In this document: in pieces, positions 8,933 to 18,562 of the stretch
Layout of the letters: each line of letters opens with the position of its first letter
Numbering within the stretch: the stretch's first letter is position 1
Origin: Christiangramia crocea
GTDB lineage: Bacteria > Bacteroidota > Bacteroidia > Flavobacteriales > Flavobacteriaceae
Reading direction: 5' to 3'
NCBI RefSeq assembly: GCF_022410465.1
Contig: NZ_JAJSON010000025.1
Coordinates: 434,001 to 498,000 of the forward strand
DNA length: 64,000 bases
Program-made: the position numbers and the translations under genes
Notes under the pieces: model-generated
Databases searched by the model: none
Told to the model about the DNA's origin: nothing
What the model saw: the letters and a program-made list of their open reading frames with translations, nothing else

Positions 8933-11338
8933 ATGAAAAGAAGGATTAACAAAGTTGCAGTTATCGGTTCCGGTATAATGGGAAGTGGTATCGCCTGCCA
9001 TTTTGCCAATATTGGCGTGGAAGTACTACTGTTGGACATTGTACCAAGAGAACTGAATGAGAAAGAGCAAAAGAAAGGTTTAAGTTTGAAAGATAAGGTG
9101 GTTCGTAACCGTATTGTTAACGAATCGCTTCAAAGTTCTTTAAAATCCAAACCCTCTCCTATCTACCATCAGGATTTTGCAAGCAGGATAAAAACCGGAA
9201 ATCTTGAAGATGATATTTCAAAGGTTTCCGAAGTTGACTGGATCATTGAAGTTGTGGTTGAACGGCTTGATATTAAGAAGCAGGTCTTCGAAAACCTGGA
9301 AAAACACAGAAAAGAAGGCACTCTAATTACCTCCAACACCTCTGGAATACCGATTAATTTCATGACCGAAGGCCGCAGTGAAGACTTCAAAAAACACTTC
9401 TGCGGTACTCATTTCTTTAATCCACCCCGGTATTTAAGATTGTTTGAGATTATTCCGGGAAAAGAAACATCACAGGAGGTATTGGATTTTCTTCATATGT
9501 ACGGGGAAAAATTCCTTGGTAAAAAACCGGTTCTTGCGAAAGATACTCCTGCATTTATAGGTAACCGAGTAGGGATCTTCAGCATTATGAGTCTTTTCCA
9601 TATGGTGAAGGATATGGGAATGACCATTGAAGAAGTAGATAAACTTACCGGACCGGTTATTGGCCGTCAAAAATCGGCCACTTTCAGAACCGTGGATGTG
9701 GTAGGCTTAGATACCCTGGTGCATGTTGCCAATGGACTACACGAAAATGTTCCGCAAGATGAACAGCATGATCTTTTCGCATTACCTGATTTCATCGATA
9801 CCATGATGGAAAATGAATGGTACGGAAGCAAGACAGGACAGGGATTCTATAAAAAAATAAAAAAAGAAGATGGTTCCAGTGAGATCAAATCTCTTGATCT
9901 GGATACCATGGAATATCGTGACCGAAAGAGCGCTTCTTTCGCCACTCTGGAACAAACAAAATCTATAGATAATGTAGAAGACCGCTTTGAGGTTCTTGTT
10001 AATGGGAAGGATAAAGCAGGAGAGTTCTACAGAAAGACTTTTTCTGCCCTTTTCGCCTATGTTTCTAACCGTATACCAGAGATCTCAGATGAACTTTATA
10101 AGATAGACGATGCCATGAAAGCCGGATTCGGATGGGAACACGGACCCTTCCAGATCTGGGATGCCATAGGAGTTAGGAAGGCTATTGAAATGATGAAGGA
10201 AGAAGGTCATGCACCAGCCAGCTGGGTGAATGAGATGCTTGAAAATGGTAATGATAGTTTCTATACCGTAAAAGAAGGTGAGACCTATTATTACGATATA
10301 GATGCAAAAGAACAGAAGAAAGTTCCGGGTCAGGACGCTTTCATTATTCTTGACAATATCAGAGAGTCCAAAGAGGTATTCAAGAACAGTGGTGTGGTTG
10401 TAGAAGATCTGGGCGACGGAATCCTTAATGTGGAATTCAGAAGCAAGATGAATACTATTGGCGGAGACGTTCTTGATGGAATTAATAAAGCCATAGATAT
10501 GGCCGAAAAAGAATACCAGGGACTGGTAGTGGCCAATAACGGAAAGAATTTTTCTGTAGGTGCAAACATCGGAATGATATTCATGATGGCCGTTGAACAG
10601 GAGTATGAAGAGCTAAATATGGCTATCAAGTACTTCCAGGATACCATGATGCGTATGCGCTACTCCTCTATTCCAACGGTAGCTGCTCCCCATGCAATGA
10701 CTCTTGGTGGTGGTTGTGAGCTTTCACTTCATGCCGATAAAGTGGTTGCTGCAGCTGAAACATACATCGGTCTGGTTGAATTTGGAGTAGGTGTGATACC
10801 AGGTGGTGGCGGAACCAAAGAGATGACCGTTAGAGCTTCAGACACTTTTGAAAAGGACGACGTAGAATTAAACCGATTAAGAGAACACTTTCTCGCCATA
10901 GGTATGGCAAAGGTTTCAACATCAGCATATGAAGCATACGATCTGAACATTCTTCAAAAAGGAAAGGATATCGTAGTTGTGAATCCGGACAGGCAGCTTG
11001 CAATTGCCAAAAAACATGCCCTTTTAATGGCTGAAAACGGATACACCAAACCAATACACAGAACAGATATCAAGGTGCTTGGAAAACAGGCACTGGGAGC
11101 ATTCCTTGTAGGAACCGATCAGATGAAAGCGGGTAACTACATTAGTGAACATGACCAGAAGATCGCCAACAAACTGGCCTATGTTATGGCTGGAGGTGAT
11201 CTTTCAGAAAATCAATTGGTAAGCGAGCAATACCTTCTGGACCTGGAAAGGGAAGCATTCCTTTCCCTTACCGGAGAACGCAAGACCCTGGAAAGACTTC
11301 AGCACATGCTGAAAAAAGGAAAACCGCTTAGAAATTAA
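8933..11338 (+). CDS. 3-hydroxyacyl-CoA dehydrogenase / enoyl-CoA hydratase (FadN/FadB-like)
   Basis: This 801-residue bifunctional beta-oxidation enzyme hydrates enoyl-CoA and oxidises 3-hydroxyacyl-CoA. Domain order is dehydrogenase first: an NAD-binding Rossmann motif (IGSGIMGSGIACHFANIG) at residues 10-27, the HFFNPPRYL active-site histidine region, and HCDH C-terminal segments. The crotonase-type hydratase fold follows in the last ~300 residues (NFSVGANIG, the oxyanion-hole region, then TLGGGCELSLHAD). This order is that of Bacillus FadN and the opposite of E. coli FadB. It lies 43 bases after marR and upstream of the thiolase, in one operon. Confidence 0.93.
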   Translation: MKRRINKVAVIGSGIMGSGIACHFANIGVEVLLLDIVPRELNEKEQKKGLSLKDKVVRNRIVNESLQSSLKSKPSPIYHQDFASRIKTGNLEDDISKVSEVDWIIEVVVERLDIKKQVFENLEKHRKEGTLITSNTSGIPINFMTEGRSEDFKKHFCGTHFFNPPRYLRLFEIIPGKETSQEVLDFLHMYGEKFLGKKPVLAKDTPAFIGNRVGIFSIMSLFHMVKDMGMTIEEVDKLTGPVIGRQKSATFRTVDVVGLDTLVHVANGLHENVPQDEQHDLFALPDFIDTMMENEWYGSKTGQGFYKKIKKEDGSSEIKSLDLDTMEYRDRKSASFATLEQTKSIDNVEDRFEVLVNGKDKAGEFYRKTFSALFAYVSNRIPEISDELYKIDDAMKAGFGWEHGPFQIWDAIGVRKAIEMMKEEGHAPASWVNEMLENGNDSFYTVKEGETYYYDIDAKEQKKVPGQDAFIILDNIRESKEVFKNSGVVVEDLGDGILNVEFRSKMNTIGGDVLDGINKAIDMAEKEYQGLVVANNGKNFSVGANIGMIFMMAVEQEYEELNMAIKYFQDTMMRMRYSSIPTVAAPHAMTLGGGCELSLHADKVVAAAETYIGLVEFGVGVIPGGGGTKEMTVRASDTFEKDDVELNRLREHFLAIGMAKVSTSAYEAYDLNILQKGKDIVVVNPDRQLAIAKKHALLMAENGYTKPIHRTDIKVLGKQALGAFLVGTDQMKAGNYISEHDQKIANKLAYVMAGGDLSENQLVSEQYLLDLEREAFLSLTGERKTLERLQHMLKKGKPLRN

Positions 11339-11402
11339 AAATGGTAAATGTTGAATTTTAGATGAATTGGCATTTAAAATTTCTAATTCAAAATATAAAA
11401 TA

Positions 11403-12593
11403 ATGAAAAAGACAGCATATATAGTAAAAGCATACAGGACGGCAGTAGGAAAGGCTCCGCGCGGAGTGTTCAGGTTCAAAAGACCCGATGAACTGGCGGC
11501 AGAGACCATACAATACATGATGGATAAACTTCCTGAATTCGATAAAAAGCGAATCGATGATGTTATAGTAGGTAATGCAATGCCTGAGGCAGAACAGGGA
11601 CTGAATGTAGGACGTCTAATCTCTCTAATGGGATTAAAGATCGAAGATGTTCCGGGAATGACGGTGAATCGTTATTGTGCTTCAGGATTGGAGACCATCG
11701 CTATTGCCACTGCCAAGATCCAGAACGGAATGGCTGATTGTATCATCGCGGGAGGAGCTGAAAGCATGAGCTACATCCCGATGGGTGGTTACAAACCTGT
11801 ACCCGACTATGAACTGGCAAAACAGGGCCACGAAGATTATTACTGGGGAATGGGACTTACAGCGGAGGCTGTTGCAAAGAAATATAACGTTTCACGAGAA
11901 GACCAGGATGAATTTGCTTATGGTTCCCATCAAAAGGCTATCAAAGCTCAGGAAGAAGACAGGTTTCAGGACCAGATCGTCCCTATAAATATCGACGAAA
12001 CTTATGTAGACGAAAACGGTAAAAAACAAACCAAATCTTATACAGTAAATAAGGATGAAGGTCCCAGAAAGGATACCTCTATAGAGGTTCTCAATAAATT
12101 AAGGCCCGTTTTTGCCGAAGGAGGCAGTGTAACTGCCGGAAATTCCTCACAAATGAGTGATGGAGCTGCTTTCGCAATGATAATGAGCGAGGAAATGGTA
12201 AAAGAACTTAATCTGGAACCGGTTGCCCGACTGGTAAGTTATTCAGCAGTTGGTGTAGAACCCAGGATCATGGGAATAGGTCCGGTTTATGCCATTCCCA
12301 AAGCCCTTAAACAGGCAGGACTTAAGAAGGAGGATCTTGAGCTCATAGAGCTTAATGAAGCTTTTGCCTCACAGTCCCTTGCAGTTATCAGAGAGCTGGA
12401 TCTTGATAAGGATAGACTAAATGTGAATGGCGGTGCAATCTCCATGGGTCACCCTCTTGGATGTACCGGAGCAAAGCTTTCTGTTCAGATCTTTGATGAA
12501 ATGAAAAAGCGTAACCTGAAAGATAAATACGCCATGGTAACGATGTGTGTAGGTACAGGACAGGGTGCTGCGGGAGTTTATGAGGTTTTTTAA
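11403..12593 (+). CDS. Acetyl-CoA acyltransferase (3-ketoacyl-CoA thiolase)
   Basis: A 396-residue thiolase that cleaves 3-ketoacyl-CoA with CoA to give acetyl-CoA and a shortened acyl-CoA. The nucleophilic cysteine is Cys92 in [11 protein letters not shown]. The C-terminal histidine lies in [16 protein letters not shown], and the second catalytic cysteine is in [15 protein letters not shown]. Start: the ATG at 11403 ([16 protein letters not shown]) matches the family. An upstream in-frame start at 11367 would add 12 residues of no family character. It is the third gene of the marR-fad operon and would form the beta-oxidation complex with the preceding protein. Confidence 0.95.
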   Translation: MKKTAYIVKAYRTAVGKAPRGVFRFKRPDELAAETIQYMMDKLPEFDKKRIDDVIVGNAMPEAEQGLNVGRLISLMGLKIEDVPGMTVNRYCASGLETIAIATAKIQNGMADCIIAGGAESMSYIPMGGYKPVPDYELAKQGHEDYYWGMGLTAEAVAKKYNVSREDQDEFAYGSHQKAIKAQEEDRFQDQIVPINIDETYVDENGKKQTKSYTVNKDEGPRKDTSIEVLNKLRPVFAEGGSVTAGNSSQMSDGAAFAMIMSEEMVKELNLEPVARLVSYSAVGVEPRIMGIGPVYAIPKALKQAGLKKEDLELIELNEAFASQSLAVIRELDLDKDRLNVNGGAISMGHPLGCTGAKLSVQIFDEMKKRNLKDKYAMVTMCVGTGQGAAGVYEVF

Positions 12594-12661
12594 TTCTTGT
12601 AAACAAACAACTAGAACTAAATACAATATAGAGAATCCATTCTCACCAAATAATTACAAAA

Positions 12662-14476
12662 ATGAGTACAGATACAGAAAAAAAAGATATGCTTCGTGGA
12701 GGTCAGTTCCTTGTGAAGGAAACCAAAAGTGAAGATGTTTTCACTCCTGAAGACTTTAATGAGGAGCAGAAAATGATGAAAGATTCGGTCAAAGAATTTG
12801 TAGACCGCGAGATCTGGCCAAAGAAGGAAGAATTTGAAAAGAAGAATTATGCTCTCACTGAGGAGGTCATGACCAAGGCTGCAGAGCTTGGTTTCCTGGG
12901 TGTAGGAGTGCCTGAGGAATATGATGGCCTCGGAATGGGATTTGTTTCCACCGTACTGGTGTGTGATTATATTTCAGGGGCGACTGGCTCTATTGCCACT
13001 GCCTTTGGAGCACATACCGGAATAGGAACCCTTCCTATTCTTCTTTACGGTACAGAAGAGCAAAAGAAAAAATATGTTCCTAAGCTAGCTACTGGAGAAT
13101 GGTTTGGGGCATACTGTCTTACTGAGCCAGGTGCAGGTAGTGACGCCAATTCAGGGAAGACAAAAGCTGTACTTTCTGATGATGGTAAAAGCTACAAGAT
13201 TAGCGGACAGAAAATGTGGATCTCCAATGCAGGATTTGCGTCGGTGTTTATTGTTTTTGCCAGGATAGAGGATGATAAGAATATAACCGGTTTCATTGTG
13301 GAATATGATAAAGAGAATCCAAACGGAATGTCTTTTGGCGAGGAAGAGAAGAAACTTGGTATCCACTCCTCCTCCACTCGCCAGGTATTTTTCGATGAGA
13401 CTGAGGTACCTGTGGAAAATATGCTCTCGGAGCGTGGAAATGGATTTAAGATCGCCATGAATGCTCTTAATGTTGGCCGAATCAAACTTGCAGCCGCAAC
13501 ACTGGATGCTCAGAGAAGGGTAACCGATGTAGCCGTGAAATATGCTAACGAACGTATTCAGTTTAAGACTCCAATCGCGAAGTTTGGGGCTATCAAGTCT
13601 AAACTGGCAGAAATGGCGACTTCAGCTTATGTTGGCGAAGCGGCCAATTACCGTGCAGCCAAGAATATCGAAGAGCGTATTGAAATCAGGCAGCAAGAAG
13701 GAAATTCTCACGCAGAAGCAGAACTCAAGAGTTTTGAGGAATATGCTATCGAATGTTCCATATTAAAGGTTGCTTGTTCGGAAGACGTTCAAAACTGTAC
13801 CGATGAAGGTATACAGATCTTTGGAGGAATGGGCTTCTCAGCCGATACTCCTATGGAATCTGCCTGGAGAGACGCCAGGATTGCCAGGATTTATGAGGGA
13901 ACCAACGAGATCAACCGTATGCTGGCTGTAGGTATGCTGGTCAAAAAAGCAATGAAAGGTCATGTAGATCTTCTTGGACCTGCTATGAAAGTAGCCGATG
14001 AGCTTACCGGTATACCTTCAATGGAAAAACCTGATTATTCAGAGCTTTTCAGTGAAGAAAAAGAAATGATAGGCAAGCTTAAAAAAGTTTTTTTAATGGT
14101 AGCCGGTAGTGCAGTTCAGAAATTCGGGCCCGATCTGGAAGAACATCAGCAACTGTTACTTGCAGCGGCAGATATACTTATCGAAGTCTATATGGCAGAA
14201 TCAGGAATTCTCCGTGCAGAAAAGAATGCTAAAAAATTCGGTGCTGAGACTCAGAAGGAACAGATCGCCATGGCTAAACTATATCTGTACAATGCCGTTG
14301 ATACTATATCAATAAAGGCCAAGGAGGGAATTGTTTCTTTTGCCGAAGGTGATGAGCAGCGTATGATGTTGATGGGACTTAAGAGGTTTACCAAGTATAC
14401 TAATATGCCAAATGTGGTGGAATTGAGGAATACAATTGCGGAAAAGTTAACCTCAGAAAATAAATACTGTTTTTAA
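12662..14476 (+). CDS. Acyl-CoA dehydrogenase, long C-terminally extended type
   Basis: This FAD enzyme makes the first oxidation in beta-oxidation (acyl-CoA to trans-2-enoyl-CoA). At 604 residues it is longer than the ~380-residue classical type and resembles VLCAD-like enzymes with an extra C-terminal helical domain. The middle domain motifs are present (CLTEPGAGSDANS, WISNAG). The catalytic glutamate is in RIYEGTNEINRML at about residues 416-428. The ~150 residues after that form the extra domain. It is the last gene of the marR-fad operon and is followed by a long hairpin shared with the convergent gene. The electron acceptor (ETF) is not encoded in the window. Confidence 0.94.
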   Translation: MSTDTEKKDMLRGGQFLVKETKSEDVFTPEDFNEEQKMMKDSVKEFVDREIWPKKEEFEKKNYALTEEVMTKAAELGFLGVGVPEEYDGLGMGFVSTVLVCDYISGATGSIATAFGAHTGIGTLPILLYGTEEQKKKYVPKLATGEWFGAYCLTEPGAGSDANSGKTKAVLSDDGKSYKISGQKMWISNAGFASVFIVFARIEDDKNITGFIVEYDKENPNGMSFGEEEKKLGIHSSSTRQVFFDETEVPVENMLSERGNGFKIAMNALNVGRIKLAAATLDAQRRVTDVAVKYANERIQFKTPIAKFGAIKSKLAEMATSAYVGEAANYRAAKNIEERIEIRQQEGNSHAEAELKSFEEYAIECSILKVACSEDVQNCTDEGIQIFGGMGFSADTPMESAWRDARIARIYEGTNEINRMLAVGMLVKKAMKGHVDLLGPAMKVADELTGIPSMEKPDYSELFSEEKEMIGKLKKVFLMVAGSAVQKFGPDLEEHQQLLLAAADILIEVYMAESGILRAEKNAKKFGAETQKEQIAMAKLYLYNAVDTISIKAKEGIVSFAEGDEQRMMLMGLKRFTKYTNMPNVVELRNTIAEKLTSENKYCF

Positions 14477-14498
14477 TTAAGTATTCTGTAAACTGAAA

Positions 14499-14568
14499 AA
14501 GCCTGAGGAGTTTTTATCACGCTAAGCTGAAACAAATTCAGTTTAACGATAAAATGCTTCTCAGGCTT
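14499..14568. terminator. Long imperfect hairpin, probable bidirectional terminator
   Basis: The outer arms AAGCCTGAG (14499-14507) and CTCAGGCTT (14560-14568) enclose further pairing (TTTATC with GATAAA) and an inner hairpin (CTGAA 14527-14531 with TTCAG 14537-14541). The 70-base structure lies between two convergent genes, ending 6 bases before the stop at 14575, and probably ends transcription from both sides. Confidence 0.65.
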
Positions 14569-14574
14569 ATTATT

Positions 14575-15468
14575 TTAATTATTTCCTTTTACATCCATCT
14601 GTAGAATATATACTGCATCTGAAGCTGTGATAAAAAGCTGGTCGAAATTTTCTCCACCGAAAGTAACATTTGATGTCCAATTCCTATCTACTGGAATATG
14701 GGCCATCTTTTCACCCTTCTTATTGAATACAGTTACACCTTTCCCGGTTAGGTAAACATTACCTTCCTCATCCATTGTCATTCCGTCAGAACCCATTTCT
14801 GTAAAGAGTTTTTTATCGGTTAAATTACCATTTTTAGATAATCTATAGGAATAGGTCATTCCAGCTCCAATATCGGCGATATACAAAACAGCATTTTCCT
14901 TGGAACCTATAATTCCGTTAGGCTGAACCAGATCATCAGCGACTATTTTAACTTCTCTTTTATCAGGAGTAAGGTAATAAACTCGTTGTTTATCGATATC
15001 AGGGTTTTGCCTTTTCCAATAACCGCGCTGATAATAGGGATCTGTAAAATAGATTCCGCCTTTAGCATCAACCCAAAGATCGTTGGGACCGTTCAATCTT
15101 TTGTTTTGATAATTATCAACCAGAACTTTCACTTTTTTATCAATGTTAATCTGCCATAATTCTGATTTTTCATCGGCTGCCGCAATAAGTCTGCCTTCAT
15201 TATCGAAATACAATCCGTTAGCCCGGCCTGCATTTTCCATATAAACTGAAATTTCACCGGTTTCTGCCGACCATTCCAGAATACGATTGTTTGGTTGATC
15301 GGTGAAATAAACATTCCCTTCTGCATCAGCAGCGGGACCTTCGGTAAATTTGAATTCATCAGAAATTAAAATGGGTTTGGTGTTTTCTTCAATTATAGAT
15401 TGATTTTTTGAAGTCTTACACGATAACATAATTATCCCCAAAAGGAATAGAAAAAGTTTCTTAAGCAT
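14575..15468 (-). CDS. SMP-30/gluconolactonase-like lipoprotein
   Basis: The protein has 297 residues from the ATG complementary to 15466-15468. A TTG at 15477 is the alternative. The N-terminus is a lipoprotein signal (LFLFLLGIIMLSC). The rest is a six-bladed propeller of the SMP-30/LRE/gluconolactonase class, with FTEGPAADAEGNVYFTDQPNNR early, then NGPNDLWVDAKGGIYFTDPYY, then PNGIIGS. In characterised relatives the conserved Glu, Asn and Asp residues bind a divalent metal and the enzymes hydrolyse lactones. A periplasmic lactonase is therefore likely, but the substrate is unknown. It is a single gene, convergent with the fad operon. Confidence 0.85.
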   Translation of the reverse strand: MLKKLFLFLLGIIMLSCKTSKNQSIIEENTKPILISDEFKFTEGPAADAEGNVYFTDQPNNRILEWSAETGEISVYMENAGRANGLYFDNEGRLIAAADEKSELWQINIDKKVKVLVDNYQNKRLNGPNDLWVDAKGGIYFTDPYYQRGYWKRQNPDIDKQRVYYLTPDKREVKIVADDLVQPNGIIGSKENAVLYIADIGAGMTYSYRLSKNGNLTDKKLFTEMGSDGMTMDEEGNVYLTGKGVTVFNKKGEKMAHIPVDRNWTSNVTFGGENFDQLFITASDAVYILQMDVKGNN

Positions 15469-15625
15469 GTGTTCCAAAATTTTAAAGATATTAAGTTAAC
15501 TTATTTCGAAGAAAAGCATGCTTTGTTTCGAAATCCTTTTCGGTTAAATTTATTTAAATATTAAGAGCATTTATATTACAAAGTATTCATTTTTAGTAGC
15601 TTTAGGGATACCAACCAATCAGAAC

Positions 15626-16672
15626 ATGCTCGAACTGGAAAAAAATACTACCACCTATGTTATCGGTGGAATCATTATTCTAATTCTTACTTTCTCCCTG
15701 GCTTTCTACATTCTTAGACGTCTTGGGAAAGATCCACGAAACATACTTCCGGTAAATTTCGCACAAAAAATACGTATCCCTTTACTGATCTTTCTGGCCT
15801 CACTTATTGCCCAGGTTGCAGTAATAGCCGATATTTTCATGTTTGAAACCTCGAAAAAGATCATAGGCCATATCAGCATTATCGGGATCATTTTAAGTAT
15901 AGCCTGGTTTCTGATCCTACTTTTCAAAGTAGTCAAAAAAAGAATGCTAAGAAAATATGATGTGGAAAGCACCGATAACTTAAAAGCCAGGAAAGTATAT
16001 ACGCAGTATATGATCCTGGAGAATATTATCATCTTCATTATTGTAATTCTGGCTCTTGGAATATCTTTAATGAGTTTTGACAGCATTCGATCTGTAGGTA
16101 TAAGTTTACTTACCTCGGCGGGGATCGCTGGAATTATTATAGGTCTGGCTGCTCAAAAGGCAATAGGAACTTTACTGGCGGGTATCCAAATTGCAATTAC
16201 CCAACCCATAAGACTGGATGATGTGGTGATCGTTGAAGGTGAATGGGGCTGGATAGAAGAGATCAATCTTACCTACGTGGTAGTGAGGGTATGGGACAAA
16301 AGAAGACTTGTGGTCCCTACTACGTACTTCATAGAAAAAACATTTCAGAACTGGACGAGGACTTCCGCGGATATTCTGGGAACGGTCTATATCTATGCCG
16401 ATTACGGACTGCCAATAGACGCTATCAGGAAAGAACAGACCAGGTTGCTGAAGACCACAGATCTTTGGGATGGTAATGTGAATGTATTACAGGTTACCAA
16501 TACCACGGAAAAATCTGTTGAACTAAGGGTACTGGTAAGCGCACGCAATTCACCCACAGCCTGGGATCTAAGAGTGTTCCTAAGGGAAAAGCTCTTGGAA
16601 TTTATTCAGAAAGAATATCCCGAGTACCTTCCAAAAGCCAGGATCACGATTAATAAGAATTCCCAGGAATAA
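15626..16672 (+). CDS. MscS family mechanosensitive ion channel
   Basis: This 348-residue inner-membrane channel opens under hypo-osmotic tension. There are about four hydrophobic segments: ~10-30, ~50-70, ~76-96 and the ~130-175 pore region. The pore-lining helix has the small-residue-rich pattern SAGIAGIIIGLAAQKAIGTLLAGIQIA around 163-189. The MscS beta-domain follows (DDVVIVEGEWGWIEEINLTY) and then the cytosolic alpha/beta region. The ATG at 15626 gives a complete protein. Its stop codon abuts the stop codon of the convergent GH15 gene with no base between. The nearby trehalose genes support an osmotic-stress role. Confidence 0.93.
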   Translation: MLELEKNTTTYVIGGIIILILTFSLAFYILRRLGKDPRNILPVNFAQKIRIPLLIFLASLIAQVAVIADIFMFETSKKIIGHISIIGIILSIAWFLILLFKVVKKRMLRKYDVESTDNLKARKVYTQYMILENIIIFIIVILALGISLMSFDSIRSVGISLLTSAGIAGIIIGLAAQKAIGTLLAGIQIAITQPIRLDDVVIVEGEWGWIEEINLTYVVVRVWDKRRLVVPTTYFIEKTFQNWTRTSADILGTVYIYADYGLPIDAIRKEQTRLLKTTDLWDGNVNVLQVTNTTEKSVELRVLVSARNSPTAWDLRVFLREKLLEFIQKEYPEYLPKARITINKNSQE

Positions 16673-18469
16673 TTACTCCTGAAAAATCATTCCGTCGGTG
16701 GCGATACCTTTACTGAAATTGGCTGCAGTTTCTATAAGAGCAAGATGGGAATATGCCTGAGGGAAATTACCTAGCAATCGCTTGGTTTTAAAGTCTATAT
16801 CTTCACTAAATAATCCCAGATGATTGCTATAGGAAAGCAACTGATCGAACATCTGTTTCGCTTTCTTTTTTTCCCCTATTTTATATAAACTATCTATAAG
16901 CCAGAAAGTACAGATGGTAAATGAAGAGGATGGCTCCCCAAAGTCATCACTATTCCTGTATCTATACATCAACCCATCTTCACAAAGTTCTTTTTCTGTT
17001 GCCTCCACTGTGCTGATGAATCTTGGGTCATCGGCTTCAATGAATCCATAGGACTGCATTAATAAAGTAGAAGCGTCCAGATCTTCTGAGCCATAATACT
17101 GGGTATAAGCCTGTTTTTCCTCATTCCAGCCGTTCTTATAGATATCCTGATATATCTCTTCTCTAAGACTCTTCCACTTGGTATCATTGATACCCATACG
17201 CAAAACCTCCCCTATTTTTATGGCCCTGTCAACCGCTACCCAGCATAGAAGCTTGGAGAATATAAAATGGCGGTCTTCGGTTCTAAGCTCCCAGATACCT
17301 TTATCGGGTTTCTTCCAGTTTTCCTGAACAATCATCACAATTCCTCTCACTACAGTCCATAAAGCTTCAGAGTTCTCCAGGGAGGTTTCGAACATCAGGA
17401 ACTGCTGATAGATCACCTCCATCAAAATTCCGTAGATATCGTTCTGCTTCTGTATATAGGCGGCATTCCCGGTACGAACGGGATGAGAATTTTTATAACC
17501 TTTAAGATGATTCAGGATATGTTCCGTAAGCTCTTTTTCTCCATTAATACCATACATTATCTGTATCTTCTCATCTTTATGAGGGATGATGTCGATAATG
17601 AACTGGAGAAAATCCTTGGCCGATTTAATGTGTCCCAATCCGGCCATTACCTTAATCACCATTGAAGCATCCCTAATCCAGCAAAAACGGTAATCCCAAT
17701 TTCGCTCCTCCCCAATGGTTTCAGGAAGCGATGTAGTGGCTGCAGCCAGAACAGCACCCGATTTCTTATAACTCAGCGCCTTGAGGACTAAAGCACTTCG
17801 CATAATCTCATTGCCATAATGAGTATAACGAGTACTCTTGTCACTCCAGTTCATCCAATACACCTTAGTTCGCTGAAATTTGAGGTAAGACCTGTCTAAA
17901 GTCTGTTCAACAAGTTTTTCATGATAACCAACTAGGCAGTATTCATTACCCTTTAGGCTTATTTCTTTTCTATTCATGATACTATTCAGATTCATGCTAG
18001 AATAGAGATACACAGAATCGTATTTTCCTTCTTTGGTAAAGCTTTTTATGTAATCACCTTTATTCTCATTGTGAGTTTTTTCTTTGGCAAAATCAAGTTT
18101 CGGATCATATTTTATCCTAAACTTCGGTTTCCCCCCGATAAGCCGGAAAAACCTTATAATGTCTGGTGGAGCATAATAAGAGCCATCTTCCCGGGCATAC
18201 CTAGGCATGAAATCTATAAGCTGGAAAGAGTCTTTCCCATTGTCAAAAACAGTGCTTAGAATATTGGTTTCCCAGAGATATTCCTGCGTTATTTCGTAAT
18301 CATCGCTTACTTCTATTTCAAAACTTCCGCCAATCTCCTCATCCAGTATCTTTGCGAAAACGGCAGAGGAATCAAAATTGGGCATACAGCACCATTCCAA
18401 AGAACCGGTTTTTGAGATTAATGCGCAGCTTTTGCAGTTACTTATGATACCGTAATCAAGGTTATCCAT
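16673..18469 (-). CDS. Glycoside hydrolase family 15 protein (glucoamylase/trehalase-like)
   Basis: A 598-residue cytoplasmic protein with no signal peptide. Family GH15 motifs in order: the N-terminal MDNLDYGIISNCKSCALIS segment, WDYRFCWIRDASMVI in the (alpha/alpha)6 barrel, RTGNAAYIQKQNDIYG, GIWELRTEDRHFIFSK (probable general acid Glu) and EPSSSFTICTFWLIDSLYKIG (probable base Glu). GH15 includes glucoamylases, glucodextranases and bacterial trehalases. Because it is divergent from the trehalose-6-phosphate synthase/phosphatase gene, trehalose turnover is the best guess. It shares a 93-base intergenic region with that gene. Confidence 0.88.
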   Translation of the reverse strand: MDNLDYGIISNCKSCALISKTGSLEWCCMPNFDSSAVFAKILDEEIGGSFEIEVSDDYEITQEYLWETNILSTVFDNGKDSFQLIDFMPRYAREDGSYYAPPDIIRFFRLIGGKPKFRIKYDPKLDFAKEKTHNENKGDYIKSFTKEGKYDSVYLYSSMNLNSIMNRKEISLKGNEYCLVGYHEKLVEQTLDRSYLKFQRTKVYWMNWSDKSTRYTHYGNEIMRSALVLKALSYKKSGAVLAAATTSLPETIGEERNWDYRFCWIRDASMVIKVMAGLGHIKSAKDFLQFIIDIIPHKDEKIQIMYGINGEKELTEHILNHLKGYKNSHPVRTGNAAYIQKQNDIYGILMEVIYQQFLMFETSLENSEALWTVVRGIVMIVQENWKKPDKGIWELRTEDRHFIFSKLLCWVAVDRAIKIGEVLRMGINDTKWKSLREEIYQDIYKNGWNEEKQAYTQYYGSEDLDASTLLMQSYGFIEADDPRFISTVEATEKELCEDGLMYRYRNSDDFGEPSSSFTICTFWLIDSLYKIGEKKKAKQMFDQLLSYSNHLGLFSEDIDFKTKRLLGNFPQAYSHLALIETAANFSKGIATDGMIFQE

Positions 18470-18562
18470 ATCTTAAAAATCTTATAAATCAATGGCTGTC
18501 TAAAATGATTTTCGGAAATTTAAGAAAAATCAAATTCGTCGCAACAGCATTTACAATTAATT

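Noticed and set aside
11339-11402. AT-rich imperfect inverted repeats between the fadN-like and thiolase genes
   Set aside because: Pairing is weak and the composition almost only A and T. No convincing hairpin or promoter.
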